DNA of 64,000 nucleotides from Lysobacter sp. K5869 (GCF_018847975.1 NZ_CP072597.1:2519001-2583000); one strand, 5' to 3'; shown: positions 1 to 15,737, counted from the stretch's first letter. Notes: generated from the letters alone by a model not told the origin. Translations and numbers: made by a program.

Positions 1-228
1 TCGTTGCCCTGCTCAGACTTCGCGCGCCGCGACGCCGGCGCGCGCGATGGCTTGCGCGCGCATCCGCCCGCCCGAGCCGGCCGTGCGCAACGCATGCGCG
101 GCGAAGCGCGCCGGGCCGCGCATCGGACCGCGCTCGCGGACGCCTTCCGCCGCCACCGCCGCACACATTCCTGAACGCCCGTCGGCACCCCGGCCGCCGG
201 ACGCGTTCGCGCGACCGAAATCCAAATA
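1..228. other. Gene-free left edge
   Basis: No coding region is convincing here; open frames on both strands are short or look like compositional shadows. It is the upstream flank of the first protease gene, whose control site begins at 229. Confidence 0.4.
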
Positions 229-305
229 TGCGATCCCGCTCACGGCTAGCGCCCCGCGCAAACGCCCGAACCGGCTTGTTGGCACTTCAAGCGACGCCGT
301 AGCGT
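229..305 (+). promoter_or_regulatory. CRP/Clp-like site and promoter element before S8 protease 1
   Basis: TGCGA-N6-TCACG lies at 229-244 and the hexamer TAGCGT at 300-305, 71 nt from start to start. The same pair, at the same distance within 2 nt, precedes six other protease genes in the window. The half-sites resemble the CRP consensus TGTGA-N6-TCACA; Clp is the CRP homologue of xanthomonads and a known regulator of lytic enzymes in Lysobacter. That TAGCGT acts as the -10 region is inferred. Confidence 0.55.
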
Positions 306-440
306 GATAGGGCGGACCGCGACGGTACTGAGTCCGTACACAAGCAGCGTGGACGCTGGCGTGTGCAACATGGACGTGGCCGCCCAACCACCACGCGTTG
401 ATTCGCCGCCCTGCGGCACTTCGATTTTGGGGGTTCCACC

Positions 441-2219
441 ATGTCTCACCGCTCCAACGGCGCGCTGCGCCAGCACGCGCTCGCCGCCGCCACCGTGGCC
501 GCCCTGTCGTGCGTAGCGATGTCGGCCTCCGCGGCCGACCGCGTCAATCTGGCCGCGCTGGCCAATGCCGATTCGCACGACCAGTTCATCGTCAAGTACC
601 GCGACGGCAGCGCCGCGCGCAGCAACGCCGCGAACCTGAGCCGCTCGCTCGACGCCGCCGCTGCCGGCTTCTCCGGCAAGGGCCGCGCGCTGGGCCTCAA
701 GCACCTGCGCCGCATCGGCACCGGCGCCGACGTGGTCCAGGCGGGCCGCAAGCTCGACCGCGCCGAAGCGCAGTCGCTGATGCAGCAGATCAAGCTCGAC
801 CCGAACGTGGAATACGTGGAAGAGAACGCGCCGATGACCGCGTTCTTCACCCCGGACGACACCCGCTTCGGCGAACAGTGGGGCTACGGCGCCTCGGGCA
901 TCAACACCGCGCAGGCCTGGGACGTGAGCACCGGCACCGGCGTGGTCGTGGCGGTGATCGACACCGGCATCACCAACCACAGCGACCTCAACGCCAACAT
1001 CCTGCCCGGCTACGACTTCATCAGCGATTCGACCGCCGCGCGCGACAGCAACGGCCGCGATTCGGATCCGGCCGACCAGGGCGACTGGTTCACCGCCGGC
1101 GAGTGCGGCGTGACCTACAGCAGCAACTCCAGCTGGCACGGCACCCACGTCGCCGGCACCATCGCCGCGGTGACCAACAACGCCAAGGGCGTGGCCGGCA
1201 CCGCGTACAACGCCAAGGTCGTGCCGGTGCGCGTGCTCGGCAAGTGCGGCGGCACCCTGGCCGACATCGCCGACGCGATCACCTGGGCCTCGGGCGGCAC
1301 CGTGTCGGGCATTCCGGCCAATCCGAACCCGGCCGAAGTGATCAACATGTCGCTCGGCGGCAGCGGCGCCTGCGGCTCGACCTATCAGGCGGCGATCGAC
1401 GGCGCGGTCGGCCGCGGCACCACCGTGGTGGTGGCCGCCGGCAACGGCAACATCAACGCCTCCAACGCGCGTCCGGCCAACTGCAACAACGTGATCGCGG
1501 TGGGCGCGGTCGACAGCGCCGGCAAGCGTTCGGTGTGGAGCACCTCGCAGAAGTCGAACTACGGCGCCGTGGTCGACGTGGCCGCGCCGGGCTCGAACAT
1601 CCTGTCCACGCTCAACGCCGGCACCACCACGCCGGGCGCCGAGAGCTACGCCTCCTACGGCGGCACCTCGATGGCGACGCCGCACGTGGCCGGCGTGGTC
1701 GCGCTGCTGCAGGCCAAGGCGACGACGCCGAAGACCCCGGCCGAGATCGAGACCATCCTCAAGACCACCGCGCGCGCGTTCCCGGCGACCCCGGACCAGC
1801 CGATCGGCACCGGCATCGTCGACGCCAAGGCGGCGCTGGATTCGCTCGGCGGCGGCAACCCGAACCCGGGCACGCAGACCTACAGCAACGGCACCGACGT
1901 CAACATCCCGGACAACAACGCCACCGGCGTGACCAGCTCCATCGTCGTCTCCGGCCGCACCGGCAACGCGCCGAGCAACGCGCAGGTTTCGGTCAACATC
2001 GTCCACACCTACCAGGGCGACCTGATCGTCGACCTGATCGCGCCGGACGGTTCGGTCTACAACCTGCACAACCGCAGCGGCGGCGGCACCGACAACATCG
2101 TCCAGACCTACACGGTGAACCTGTCGAGCGAAGCCTTGAACGGCACCTGGAAGCTGCGCGCTTCCGACCGCGCGTCGATCGACACCGGCTACATCAACAG
2201 CTGGAGCGTCACGTTCTGA
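441..2219 (+). CDS. Secreted S8 subtilisin-like protease with P-domain (S8 copy 1)
   Basis: 592 residues. A signal peptide covers about 1-31 (ending ASA). It is followed by an inhibitor-I9-like propeptide at about 48-128 (QFIVKYRDG...PNVEYVEE), then the S8 catalytic domain with Asp174 (VIDTG), His233 (HGTHVAG), oxyanion Asn335 (AAGNGN) and Ser410 (GGTSMATPH). A proprotein-convertase P-domain fills about 478-592. The protein should be exported and mature by removal of the propeptide. Start ATG 441 has a GGGGG tract 7 nt upstream. It is monocistronic, with its own CRP-like site and terminator. It has no PKD domain, unlike copy 2. Substrate preference cannot be read from the sequence. Confidence 0.95.
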   Translation: MSHRSNGALRQHALAAATVAALSCVAMSASAADRVNLAALANADSHDQFIVKYRDGSAARSNAANLSRSLDAAAAGFSGKGRALGLKHLRRIGTGADVVQAGRKLDRAEAQSLMQQIKLDPNVEYVEENAPMTAFFTPDDTRFGEQWGYGASGINTAQAWDVSTGTGVVVAVIDTGITNHSDLNANILPGYDFISDSTAARDSNGRDSDPADQGDWFTAGECGVTYSSNSSWHGTHVAGTIAAVTNNAKGVAGTAYNAKVVPVRVLGKCGGTLADIADAITWASGGTVSGIPANPNPAEVINMSLGGSGACGSTYQAAIDGAVGRGTTVVVAAGNGNINASNARPANCNNVIAVGAVDSAGKRSVWSTSQKSNYGAVVDVAAPGSNILSTLNAGTTTPGAESYASYGGTSMATPHVAGVVALLQAKATTPKTPAEIETILKTTARAFPATPDQPIGTGIVDAKAALDSLGGGNPNPGTQTYSNGTDVNIPDNNATGVTSSIVVSGRTGNAPSNAQVSVNIVHTYQGDLIVDLIAPDGSVYNLHNRSGGGTDNIVQTYTVNLSSEALNGTWKLRASDRASIDTGYINSWSVTF

Positions 2220-2265
2220 TCGCGGATGGACGCGGCCAGGACGGCCGCGTTCGCCGATGCACTCG

Positions 2266-2295
2266 AAAAGCCCCGGCTTCGGCCGGGGCTTTTTT
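2266..2295 (+). terminator. Intrinsic terminator after S8 protease 1
   Basis: An 8-bp GC stem (GCCCCGGC/GCCGGGGC) with a TTCG loop is followed by six T. The same hairpin recurs after most genes of the island. Confidence 0.9.
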
Positions 2296-2329
2296 CGTTT
2301 CGGCGGTGCCTAGTGATCGCGAGTTCTTT

Positions 2330-2414
2330 TGTAGGAGCGGCGTGAGCCGCGACCGCGAAACCGCGCTTACGTCGCAACCCGCTTATCGCGGTCGCAGCTT
2401 GCGCAGCTCCTACA
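2330..2414. repeat. REP-type inverted repeat
   Basis: It begins TGTAGGAGC and ends GCTCCTACA, with long complementary arms around a short centre. This is the first of three adjacent copies in the gap between S8 proteases 1 and 2. Confidence 0.8.
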
Positions 2415-2454
2415 GTCGGACTTCCAACTACGTCGCGGCTTGCGGGCTCGCCCG

Positions 2455-2538
2455 GTAGGAGCGGCGTGAGCCGCGACCGCGAAACTTCGCTTGCGTCGTA
2501 CGCCGATTTGCGCGGTCGCAGCTTACGCAGCTCCTACC
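2455..2538. repeat. REP-type inverted repeat
   Basis: Second copy of the GGTAGGAGC...GCTCCTACC hairpin, 40 nt after the first. The arms are slightly diverged from the first copy. Confidence 0.8.
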
Positions 2539-2576
2539 GTCGGACTTCCAGTTGCGTCGTAGTTTCGGACTCGCCC

Positions 2577-2650
2577 TGTAGGAGCGGCGCAAGCCGCGAC
2601 CGCGAAACCTCGCGCGCGCCGCAAACCGCCTATCGCCGCCGCGGCTGCAA
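2577..2650. repeat. Degenerate REP copy
   Basis: The left arm TGTAGGAGC with the following segment is well kept; the right arm has decayed. Third copy in a row. Confidence 0.6.
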
Positions 2651-2750
2651 ACATGTGCACCGAATGTGCGAAATTCACATGCGAAAATTCTCCGCGAAAC
2701 CACGCGCGAACCACCGCCAACCCGCATTCTTTCATTACGAATGCGCGGAC

Positions 2751-2826
2751 TGTGATTGACATCGAACCCTGGCGGGCGACTTATGCCGCAAATCCCCTGT
2801 CATCGCGCCACCGCAGCCACTAGCGT
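2751..2826 (+). promoter_or_regulatory. CRP/Clp-like site and promoter element before S8 protease 2
   Basis: TGTGA-N6-TCGAA at 2751-2766 has a perfect left half and a weaker right half. TAGCGT is at 2821-2826, exactly 70 nt from site start to hexamer start. The spacer of the site also contains TTGACA (2756-2761), which could be an alternative -35 with no good -10 partner. Confidence 0.5.
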
Positions 2827-2949
2827 GTGCCCCCGGACGCGACCCCACGCGCGTTCGCGACGACGTTCCATGCACGGCGGCCCCGCCACGCCCGCGCGCT
2901 GGAGCGTTCCCTTTCGCCGCACAGCGGCGCTTACTTCGAGGGGTACACC

Positions 2950-5004
2950 ATGTCGTTCCGTTCCGTCCGCGGCCATCGCCCGCATCTGCTCGCCGCCGCC
3001 ACCGCGCTCGCGCTCGCCGCGCTCGCCGCTCCCGCGTTCGCCGGCGAGGCCCACCTGGGCGCGCTCAAGGCCGGCGGCAGCTACAGCCGCTTCATCGTCA
3101 AGTACAAGAACGACAGCGCCGCCGCCAGCGGCGGCGCCGCGCTGAGCCGTTCGCTCGACACCGCCGCCGCGCGCGTCGCGCTGCCCGCCGCGGCCAAGGG
3201 CGCGCGCGTGGGCCTGCATCAGGTACGCCGCATGCTGGTGCCCGGCGCGAGCGTGATCGCCTCCGACCGCGCGCTCGGCCGCGACGAAGCCGAGGCGATG
3301 ATGCGCCAGATCGCCGCCGATCCGAATGTGCAATACGTGCAGATCGACGGCATCCGTCGCGCCCTGGCGACGCCGAACGATCCCACCTTCAGCAAGCAGT
3401 GGCACTACGCCGACAGCGCCGTCGGCATCCGCGCGCCCACCGCCTGGAACACCGCCACCGGCACCGGCGTGGTGGTCGCGGTGGTCGACAGCGGCATCCT
3501 GTCGCACACCGACCTCAACGCCAACATCCTGCCCGGCTACGACATGATTTCCTCGACGACGGGCTTCTCCGACGCCGAGTGCCGCGACGCCGGCGCTTCG
3601 CCGGGCTGCGGCAAGTCCGACGACGGCGACGGCCGCGACGCGAACCCGAACGATTCGTCGAACATCGTCCACGGCACCCACGTCGCCGGCACCATCGCGG
3701 CGGTGACCAACAACGGCGCCGGCGGCGCGGGCGTGGCCTACAACGCCAAGGTCGTGCCGGTGCGCGCGCTCGGCAACCAAGGCTTCGGTTCGGACTCGGA
3801 CATCGCCGACGCCGTGGTCTGGGCCTCCGGCGGCACCATCGCCGGCGTGCCGGCCAACGCCAATCCGGCCGAGGTCATCAACCTCTCGCTCGGCGGCCCG
3901 GCGCCGTGCACCGACACGCCGGCGTGGCAGTCGGCGATCGACACTGCGATCGCCAACGGCTCGACCGTCGTGGTCGCCGCGGGCAACAGCAACATCGACG
4001 TCGCCGGCTTCACGCCCGCCAGCTGCAACGGCGTGATCCGCGTCGCCGCCAGCAACAAGAGCGGCGCGCGCGCCTCGTACTCGAACTACGGCGCCACCAT
4101 CCACGTCACCGCGCCGGGCGGCGAGAACGGCATCTTCGGGCCGAGCTCGACCGAGGGCGTGATCTCGACCGTCGCCAGCAACGGCTACGGCCCGATGGCC
4201 GGCACCTCGATGGCCTCGCCGCACGTGGCCGGCATCGTCGCGCTGATCCAGTCCGCCGCGCCGAGCCCGCGCACGCCGGCGCAGGTGCTGCAGATCCTGC
4301 AGAGCACCGCGCGGCCGATCGCCGCGAGCCAGTGCTCGGGCGGCTGCGGTTCGGGTCTGGTCGACGCCGCCGCCGCGGTGGCCGCGGCCGGCGGCACGCC
4401 GGGCAATCAGGCGCCGGTAGCGAACTTCGCCTCGTCGGTGAGCGGGTTGACGGTGAGCTTCACCGACAGCTCGACCGACAGCGACGGCTCGATCGCCTCG
4501 CGCAGCTGGGATTTCGGCGACGGCACCACCTCGACCGCGACCAGCCCGAGCAAGACCTACACCGCGGCCGGCACCTACACGGTCAAGCTGACGGTCACCG
4601 ACAACGGCGGCTTGAGCAACACCAAGACCTCGACCGTCACCGTCGGCAGCAGCGGCGCGCAGACCTACACCAACGCCACCGACGTCAACATCCCGGACAA
4701 CAACGCCACCGGCGTGACCAGCTCCATCGTCGTCTCGGGCCGCAGCGGCAACGCGCCGAGCACGACCCAGGTCGCGGTCGATATCGTCCACACCTACCAG
4801 GGCGATTTGATCGTCGATCTGATCGCGCCGGACGGCAGCGTCTACAACCTGCACAACCGCACCGGCAGCAGCACCGACAACATCAAGAAGACCTACACGG
4901 TGAACTTGTCGAGCGAAGCGCTCAACGGTACCTGGAAGCTGCGCGCGGCGGATCGCGCGTCGGTGGACACCGGCTACATCAACAGCTGGAGCATCACGTT
5001 CTGA
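2950..5004 (+). CDS. Secreted S8 subtilisin-like protease with PKD and P-domain (S8 copy 2)
   Basis: 684 residues from ATG 2950, chosen because a GAGGGG tract precedes it and it begins a clean signal peptide (residues 1-31, ending AFA). The frame stays open upstream, but that extension is not signal-like. Propeptide about 47-132 (RFIVKYKND). Catalytic Asp180 (VVDSG), His241 (HGTHVAG), Asn346 and Ser420 (GTSMASPH). A PKD domain at about 486-572 and a P-domain at about 575-684 follow. Both tail domains are nearly identical in DNA to the tail of the lysyl endopeptidase at 10974, although the catalytic domains are unrelated. Expected to be an extracellular endopeptidase. Confidence 0.95.
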   Translation: MSFRSVRGHRPHLLAAATALALAALAAPAFAGEAHLGALKAGGSYSRFIVKYKNDSAAASGGAALSRSLDTAAARVALPAAAKGARVGLHQVRRMLVPGASVIASDRALGRDEAEAMMRQIAADPNVQYVQIDGIRRALATPNDPTFSKQWHYADSAVGIRAPTAWNTATGTGVVVAVVDSGILSHTDLNANILPGYDMISSTTGFSDAECRDAGASPGCGKSDDGDGRDANPNDSSNIVHGTHVAGTIAAVTNNGAGGAGVAYNAKVVPVRALGNQGFGSDSDIADAVVWASGGTIAGVPANANPAEVINLSLGGPAPCTDTPAWQSAIDTAIANGSTVVVAAGNSNIDVAGFTPASCNGVIRVAASNKSGARASYSNYGATIHVTAPGGENGIFGPSSTEGVISTVASNGYGPMAGTSMASPHVAGIVALIQSAAPSPRTPAQVLQILQSTARPIAASQCSGGCGSGLVDAAAAVAAAGGTPGNQAPVANFASSVSGLTVSFTDSSTDSDGSIASRSWDFGDGTTSTATSPSKTYTAAGTYTVKLTVTDNGGLSNTKTSTVTVGSSGAQTYTNATDVNIPDNNATGVTSSIVVSGRSGNAPSTTQVAVDIVHTYQGDLIVDLIAPDGSVYNLHNRTGSSTDNIKKTYTVNLSSEALNGTWKLRAADRASVDTGYINSWSITF

Positions 5005-5049
5005 TCGCGCTGGCGCGGCCCACGCGGCCGCGCCGTCCGATGCGCGACG

Positions 5050-5076
5050 AGCCCCGGCTTCGGCCGGGGCTCTTTT
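5050..5076 (+). terminator. Intrinsic terminator after S8 protease 2
   Basis: GCCCCGGC-TTCG-GCCGGGGC stem-loop followed by TCTTTT. Confidence 0.85.
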
Positions 5077-5278
5077 AGCGGCGCCGCATGTGCGTGTCGC
5101 GGCCGTGGGCTTGCCCGGCGCAAGCGGCGCGAGCCGCGACTGCGGCACTAGGTTTTCGACCGCAGCGCGGTGTCGCGGTCGTGGCTCGTTCCGTTTCTGC
5201 AGCGGACTTGGCTCGGGCGTCCTGCGGGAACGCGAGGAACGCCTCATCGCTTTCAGACTCGTCCGATTGTTTTCCCGA

Positions 5279-5353
5279 TGTGGCGTGGCTCACATTTCAA
5301 TCGAAGTTGCCGTCTTGCATCGGTCCGCGAGGCCCGCATCCGGCACCGATGAT
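5279..5353 (+). promoter_or_regulatory. CRP/Clp-like site before S8 protease 3
   Basis: TGTGG-N6-TCACA at 5279-5294 differs from the CRP consensus in one of ten half-site bases. The element 69 nt downstream is GATGAT (5348-5353) rather than TAGCGT, so the promoter part is less certain than for the sister genes. Distance to the start codon (201 nt) matches S8 copies 1 and 2. Confidence 0.5.
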
Positions 5354-5479
5354 CGAACGCTACGCGCAGCCGGCGTTCGCCCGTCGAACCCAGCCCGCCT
5401 CCATCCGCCGCGCGCGCACCGAACCGGCGCGGCGTTCCGCCAAAACGGGCCACGCCCGAACCCCAGGGGACGAACGACG

Positions 5480-6901
<1,422 letters not shown>

Positions 6902-7369
6902 GCCCGCCGGTCCGGCGTGCGGTCGCCGTATCGCGAACGGTGTGGGCGCCGGCTCCGCGGCGCCAGCGCGTCTTGATCCGCGTTCGCCGGCGATGTACGC
7001 AACGAACCCCGGCTTCGGCCGGGGTTCGTTTTTTTGCGGTTGCGCGTAAACGCTCTGGCTGCGGCGCGGCGCGGCCAGAGCGAGCGCGGCATTGCACGGT
7101 GCGGCGCAAACGCAAACCCCTTGATCGAGCCGACGCGTGAGGCGAGCGGACAGCGCCGCGCCCCGGCGGCGCCTACGACCGCCGCGATCCGCCCGGATCG
7201 CGCGCCGCACCTGAATCCGCTTGCCGCAAGCCGCCCGCCGCAAGCCGCGCGATCCGTATGGGAGACTGGCCGCGGCGCTTTCAGCCGCGATTGGGCCGTC
7301 GCGCCGTTACATCGACCCCACCGCGCCCCGTCGCGCGTTGCAGATCATTCCCCGCCAGGAGTCGCCCGC
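6902..7369. other. Gap before the orphan propeptide gene
   Basis: Terminator at 7001-7035 and otherwise no recognisable feature. No CRP-like site of the kind seen before the protease genes was found. Confidence 0.4.
7001..7035 (+). terminator. Intrinsic terminator after S8 protease 3
   Basis: A 13-bp stem (AACGAACCCCGGC) with a TTCG loop, then a run of T. Confidence 0.92.
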
Positions 7370-7918
7370 ATGTCGCCTTCGTCCCGCCGCCTAGTTCTTC
7401 CGGTCGCCGCCGTTTCCTTGTGTCTGGCGGTCGGCGCCTGCATGGCCGCCGGCAACGCCGCCTCCGACGGCGCCGCGCCGCCCGCCTCGAAGGCCGCCTC
7501 CCGCGCGGTCGCCGATACTTCGCCCGCACCGGAGCCCCAGCCCATGCCGTCCGACCGCGCCTCCGCCGATCCCAGCAAGCCCAAGGCCCATGTCGGCGAA
7601 CCCGTCGGCAACGGTCCGTTCGGCCAGTTCATCGTCAAGTACCGCGACGACTCGCAGCCGCTCAAGCAGCAAGGCGCGGTGCAGCCGCGCCTGGACCGCA
7701 CCGCGGCGCAGTTCGGCAAGAGCGGGGTCAAGCTGACCTGGAAGCACCGCATGGGCATCAACGCCGACGTGTTCAGCGTCAGCCCCGCGCTCAGCCGCGG
7801 CGAAGCGGTGACCTTGATGAACGCGTTCGCCGCCGATCCCGATGTGCAGTTCATCGAACCCGACAACCACATCTCGCTCGGGCCGATCATCCGTCAGCCG
7901 GAAGTGGTGGATAAGTAA
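7370..7918 (+). CDS. Orphan S8 propeptide (inhibitor I9-like) lipoprotein
   Basis: 182 residues from ATG 7370, with AGGAG 8 nt upstream. The N-terminus is a lipoprotein signal with VGAC at 21-24 (Cys24), then a Pro/Ala/Ser-rich linker to about 80. Residues 86-166 (GQFIVKYRDD ... DPDVQFIEPD) match the propeptides of the three upstream S8 proteases, including the QFIVKYR start and the PNV(E/Q)YV-like end. No catalytic domain follows; the protein stops 16 residues after the propeptide. Known S8 propeptides fold and inhibit their own protease, so this could be a membrane-held inhibitor or folding helper acting in trans on secreted subtilases. That role is inferred. It could also be a truncated protease remnant, but the intact lipobox, RBS and terminator argue for a real gene. 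Confidence 0.85.
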   Translation: MSPSSRRLVLPVAAVSLCLAVGACMAAGNAASDGAAPPASKAASRAVADTSPAPEPQPMPSDRASADPSKPKAHVGEPVGNGPFGQFIVKYRDDSQPLKQQGAVQPRLDRTAAQFGKSGVKLTWKHRMGINADVFSVSPALSRGEAVTLMNAFAADPDVQFIEPDNHISLGPIIRQPEVVDK

Positions 7919-8073
7919 GCGCGGGCTTCGCGATCCGCCGCGGGCGAAAGAGCGGATCGGAAGACGAACCGATTCGGACGCCCTCGCCGACGCGGACGGC
8001 GACATCGGCGGACGCGCGACTCGCGAACCGGCGAATCCGAAAACGCGGAACCCGACATCGACACGCACACCCG

Positions 8074-8100
8074 AAACCCCGGCCCGCGCCGGGGTTTTTT
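8074..8100 (+). terminator. Intrinsic terminator after the orphan propeptide gene
   Basis: AAACCCCGGC stem with a CCGC loop and GCCGGGGTTT, followed by T. This loop differs from the TTCG used by its neighbours. Confidence 0.85.
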
Positions 8101-8159
8101 CTTGCGTCCGTATCGCTCGCTGAGACACAAAAAACCACCGATAAACGGCAATTTTACGA

Positions 8160-8237
8160 TGCATGACAGGCATCACGAAGACCGGCGCCGCAAGCGCTTG
8201 CGAAGCATTGCCGCTGCCCCGCCGATGCCGTTAGCGT
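8160..8237 (+). promoter_or_regulatory. CRP/Clp-like site and promoter element before the M72-like metalloprotease
   Basis: TGCATGA-N6-TCACGAA spans 8160-8179. TAGCGT is at 8232-8237, 70 nt from the core CATGA. TTGCCG (8208-8213) lies 18 nt before the hexamer and could be the -35. All 14 fixed bases of the site are identical to the site before the M28 gene at 19052. Confidence 0.6.
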
Positions 8238-8385
8238 CGTAGTGCGGACGGACCGACGATCCGATCCGCGCACGACCGGACGCGCACGCGCTGCAGGCCA
8301 CGCGAGCGTGCGACGCACCGGCATCCATGCCGCTACACCTTCCTTTCGGCCGCGTCGCGGCCTTCGACCTCGGGGGTTGAACAAT

Positions 8386-10329
8386 ATGCGTACCACCTCA
8401 CGCCTGCGCGCGCGCAACGCCGCGCGTGCCGCCGTTCTGTTGTCCGGATTCGCCATCTTGCCGGCGTTCGCCGCGCAACCGCTGTTCGTCGGCGACGCGC
8501 CCGCCGCGCGCGCCAACCTCGCCGGCGCGCAGATCGCCGGCGCGCAAGCCGCCGCCGCGAGCGAAGCGCAGCGCCTGGCCTCGGCCAAAGCCACCGCCTC
8601 GCTGCAGCTCAAGCGCGCCGACGCCAAGCTCGTGTCCAAGGCCACGCGCGAGATCGAACTGCGCCTGGGCTCGCACCTCGTCAACGCCGTGCTCGACAAC
8701 GCGCGTGACACCAACGACGGCGCCACCGTGTGGCTCGGCCATCTCAAGGAAAACGCCAAGAAGGCGGGCCACGACGCGCGCGAAGTGCGCCGCGACGAGC
8801 GCAACTCGGTCGCGCTGGTGCGCCGCGGCGACGGCGTCACCGGCAACGTGCGCGTGGACGGCAAGCTCTACCGCATCCGTCCGCTCGCCGACGGCACCCA
8901 CGCCGTGGTCGAAGTCGACGAGACCCGCATGCCGCCGGATCACCCGGCCGGCTATCGCGATTCGGACCTGCCGCAGATCGACATGCGCGCCGCGACCCGC
9001 GCCGCGCTCGCCGCGGTCGGCCCGGCCGCGGTCGATCCGGGCGCGACCGCGACCATCCGCGTCCAGGTCGTCGCCACCAATCAGGCGATCACCGCGTACG
9101 GCGGCGACATGCGCGCGCTGGTCGATCTCGCCATCGCCGAAAGCAATCAGGGCTACGCCAACTCCAACGTCGGCATCCAGCTGGAACTGGCCAACTACCG
9201 CACCGTCGAATACACCTCGGCCGGCGACGGCCACTTCACCGACGAAGAGCGCTTCGCCGATCCCAACGACGGCTACATGGACGACATCCACGCCAGCCGC
9301 GACGCCAACGCCGCCGACGTGAGCGTGCTGATCATCGACGACGCCGGCAACTGCGGCCTGGCCCATTCGATCGGTTCGACCGCCGACACCGCGTTCGCGA
9401 CCGTGCATTACGACTGCGCCACCGGCTACTACAGCTTCGCCCACGAAATCGGCCACCTGCTGTCGGCGCGCCACGATCCCGCCGCCGATCCGACCAACAC
9501 GCCCTACGCCTACGGCCACGGCTACCGCTACGAGCCGGCCACCGGCAGCAAGTGGCGCACGATCATGGCCTACAACTGCAGCGCCGGTTGCCCGCGCCTG
9601 AACTACTGGTCGAACCCGGACGTGACCTACAACGGCGTGGCCATGGGCACGGCCGACCGCAACCACAACCAGCGCGTGCTGGTGCAGACCAAGGCCGCGG
9701 TGGCCGCGTTCCGCGCCGCGCCGGGCGGCAACGTCGCGCCGACGGCGAACTTCACCTCCAGCGCGAGCGGGCTGACGGTGAGCTTCACCGACAGCTCGAC
9801 CGACAGCGACGGCTCGATCGCCTCGCGCAGCTGGGATTTCGGCGACGGCACCACCTCGACCGCCGTCAATCCGAGCAAGACCTACAGCGCGGCCGGCACC
9901 TACACGGTCAAGCTGACGGTCACCGACAACGGCGGCCTGAGCAACACCAAGACCTCGACCGTCACCGTCAACGCCAGCGGCGTGCAGACCTACACCAACG
10001 CCGCCGACGTCAACATCCCGGACAACAACGCCACCGGCGTCAGCAGCTCGATCAGCGTCAGCGGCCGCAGCGGCAACGCGCCGAGCAACGCCCAGATCGC
10101 GGTCAAGATCGTCCACACCTACCAGGGCGACCTGATCGTCGATCTGATCGCGCCGGACGGCAGCGTCTACAACCTGCACAACCGCACCGGCGGCAGCGCC
10201 GACAACATCAACCAGACCTACACCAAGAACCTGTCGAGCGAAGCGCTCAACGGTACCTGGAAGCTGCGCGTCGCCGACCGCGCTGCGGCCGATACCGGCT
10301 ACATCGACAGCTGGAGCGTCACGTTCTGA
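8386..10329 (+). CDS. Secreted M72-like (peptidyl-Asp type) metalloendopeptidase with PKD and P-domain
   Basis: 647 residues from ATG 8386, following CGGGGG and opening a signal peptide (about 1-30). A prodomain runs to about 220. The metzincin zinc motif HEIGHLLSARHD has ligands His353, His357 and His363, with catalytic Glu354. The Met-turn is RTIMAYNC with Met394. The segment from HEIGH through YWSNPDVTYNG resembles peptidyl-Asp metalloendopeptidases of family M72; a general reprolysin-like metzincin is the alternative. A PKD domain (about 450-535) and a P-domain (about 538-647) follow, of the same subtype as in S8 copy 2 and the lysyl endopeptidase at 10974. Monocistronic. Confidence 0.9.
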   Translation: MRTTSRLRARNAARAAVLLSGFAILPAFAAQPLFVGDAPAARANLAGAQIAGAQAAAASEAQRLASAKATASLQLKRADAKLVSKATREIELRLGSHLVNAVLDNARDTNDGATVWLGHLKENAKKAGHDAREVRRDERNSVALVRRGDGVTGNVRVDGKLYRIRPLADGTHAVVEVDETRMPPDHPAGYRDSDLPQIDMRAATRAALAAVGPAAVDPGATATIRVQVVATNQAITAYGGDMRALVDLAIAESNQGYANSNVGIQLELANYRTVEYTSAGDGHFTDEERFADPNDGYMDDIHASRDANAADVSVLIIDDAGNCGLAHSIGSTADTAFATVHYDCATGYYSFAHEIGHLLSARHDPAADPTNTPYAYGHGYRYEPATGSKWRTIMAYNCSAGCPRLNYWSNPDVTYNGVAMGTADRNHNQRVLVQTKAAVAAFRAAPGGNVAPTANFTSSASGLTVSFTDSSTDSDGSIASRSWDFGDGTTSTAVNPSKTYSAAGTYTVKLTVTDNGGLSNTKTSTVTVNASGVQTYTNAADVNIPDNNATGVSSSISVSGRSGNAPSNAQIAVKIVHTYQGDLIVDLIAPDGSVYNLHNRTGGSADNINQTYTKNLSSEALNGTWKLRVADRAAADTGYIDSWSVTF

Positions 10330-10402
10330 AGCGGCGCGTTCCGGCGCTTCGGGTCGTGAAGCGCCGGAGCTCGAAGCGCCGCTGGGCGAAGCATCGCGTT
10401 CG

Positions 10403-10430
10403 CATGCATCCGGTTTCGATGCATGGCGTT
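10403..10430 (+). terminator. Possible terminator after the metalloprotease
   Basis: An 8-bp perfect inverted repeat (CATGCATC, 7-nt spacer, GATGCATG) at 10403-10425 is followed by GGCGTTTT. It is less GC-rich than the standard island terminator. A second 11-bp hairpin without a T run lies just upstream at 10340-10368. Confidence 0.45.
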
Positions 10431-10763
10431 TTCGGAGCCGCGGCCGAAGTCCCGCACGCGTGCCGCGCACGCGGCGCGCGGGGCAGGGCGGACGCCGGCG
10501 CTCCGCGGCCGCAAGGCCGGCACCACCGTCCGGCGGCCGACGCCGCCGGGCTTGTGCGCTGAGGGGAGCGCAACGTCACCGCGTCGCCCGGGTTCGCGCC
10601 CGGACGGCGCAACGCGTCGATGCAAGGCGGCCCGGACGCGGACCGCCGCGGGCGCGGTCGTGCCCGGTTCCGCCTCGGACCGGCGCGCCGCACCGCCGCG
10701 ACGCGGGTGACGGGCTGTGTTCCACCGCGCTGGAATCCGTCTCATCGGCTCTGTCGCTCCTGA

Positions 10764-15712
<4,949 letters not shown>

Positions 15713-15737
15713 TGCCGACGGTTTGACCCCGCACCAC

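Larger units (their letters stand above)
5005..5479. other. Gap between S8 proteases 2 and 3
   Basis: It holds a terminator (5050-5076), a decayed REP-like stretch at about 5110-5200, and the CRP-like site at 5279. No gene was found. Confidence 0.5.

Noticed and set aside
2330..2650. CRISPR-like spacing of three hairpin repeats
   Set aside because: The repeats are long inverted REP elements with diverging arms, not short direct repeats with unique spacers, and no cas gene is present.
2756..2784. TTGACA with a possible -10 near 2779
   Set aside because: The candidate -10 matches the consensus at only three positions. The TAGCGT-based layout shared with the sister genes is better supported.
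7100..7340. CRP-like site before the orphan propeptide gene
   Set aside because: No TGNGA-N6-TCAC pair at the shared spacing was found, so it was not added to the set of seven.
10340..10368. 11-bp hairpin right after the metalloprotease stop as terminator
   Set aside because: No T run follows. The weaker-looking palindrome at 10403 with GGCGTTTT is a better, though still uncertain, candidate.
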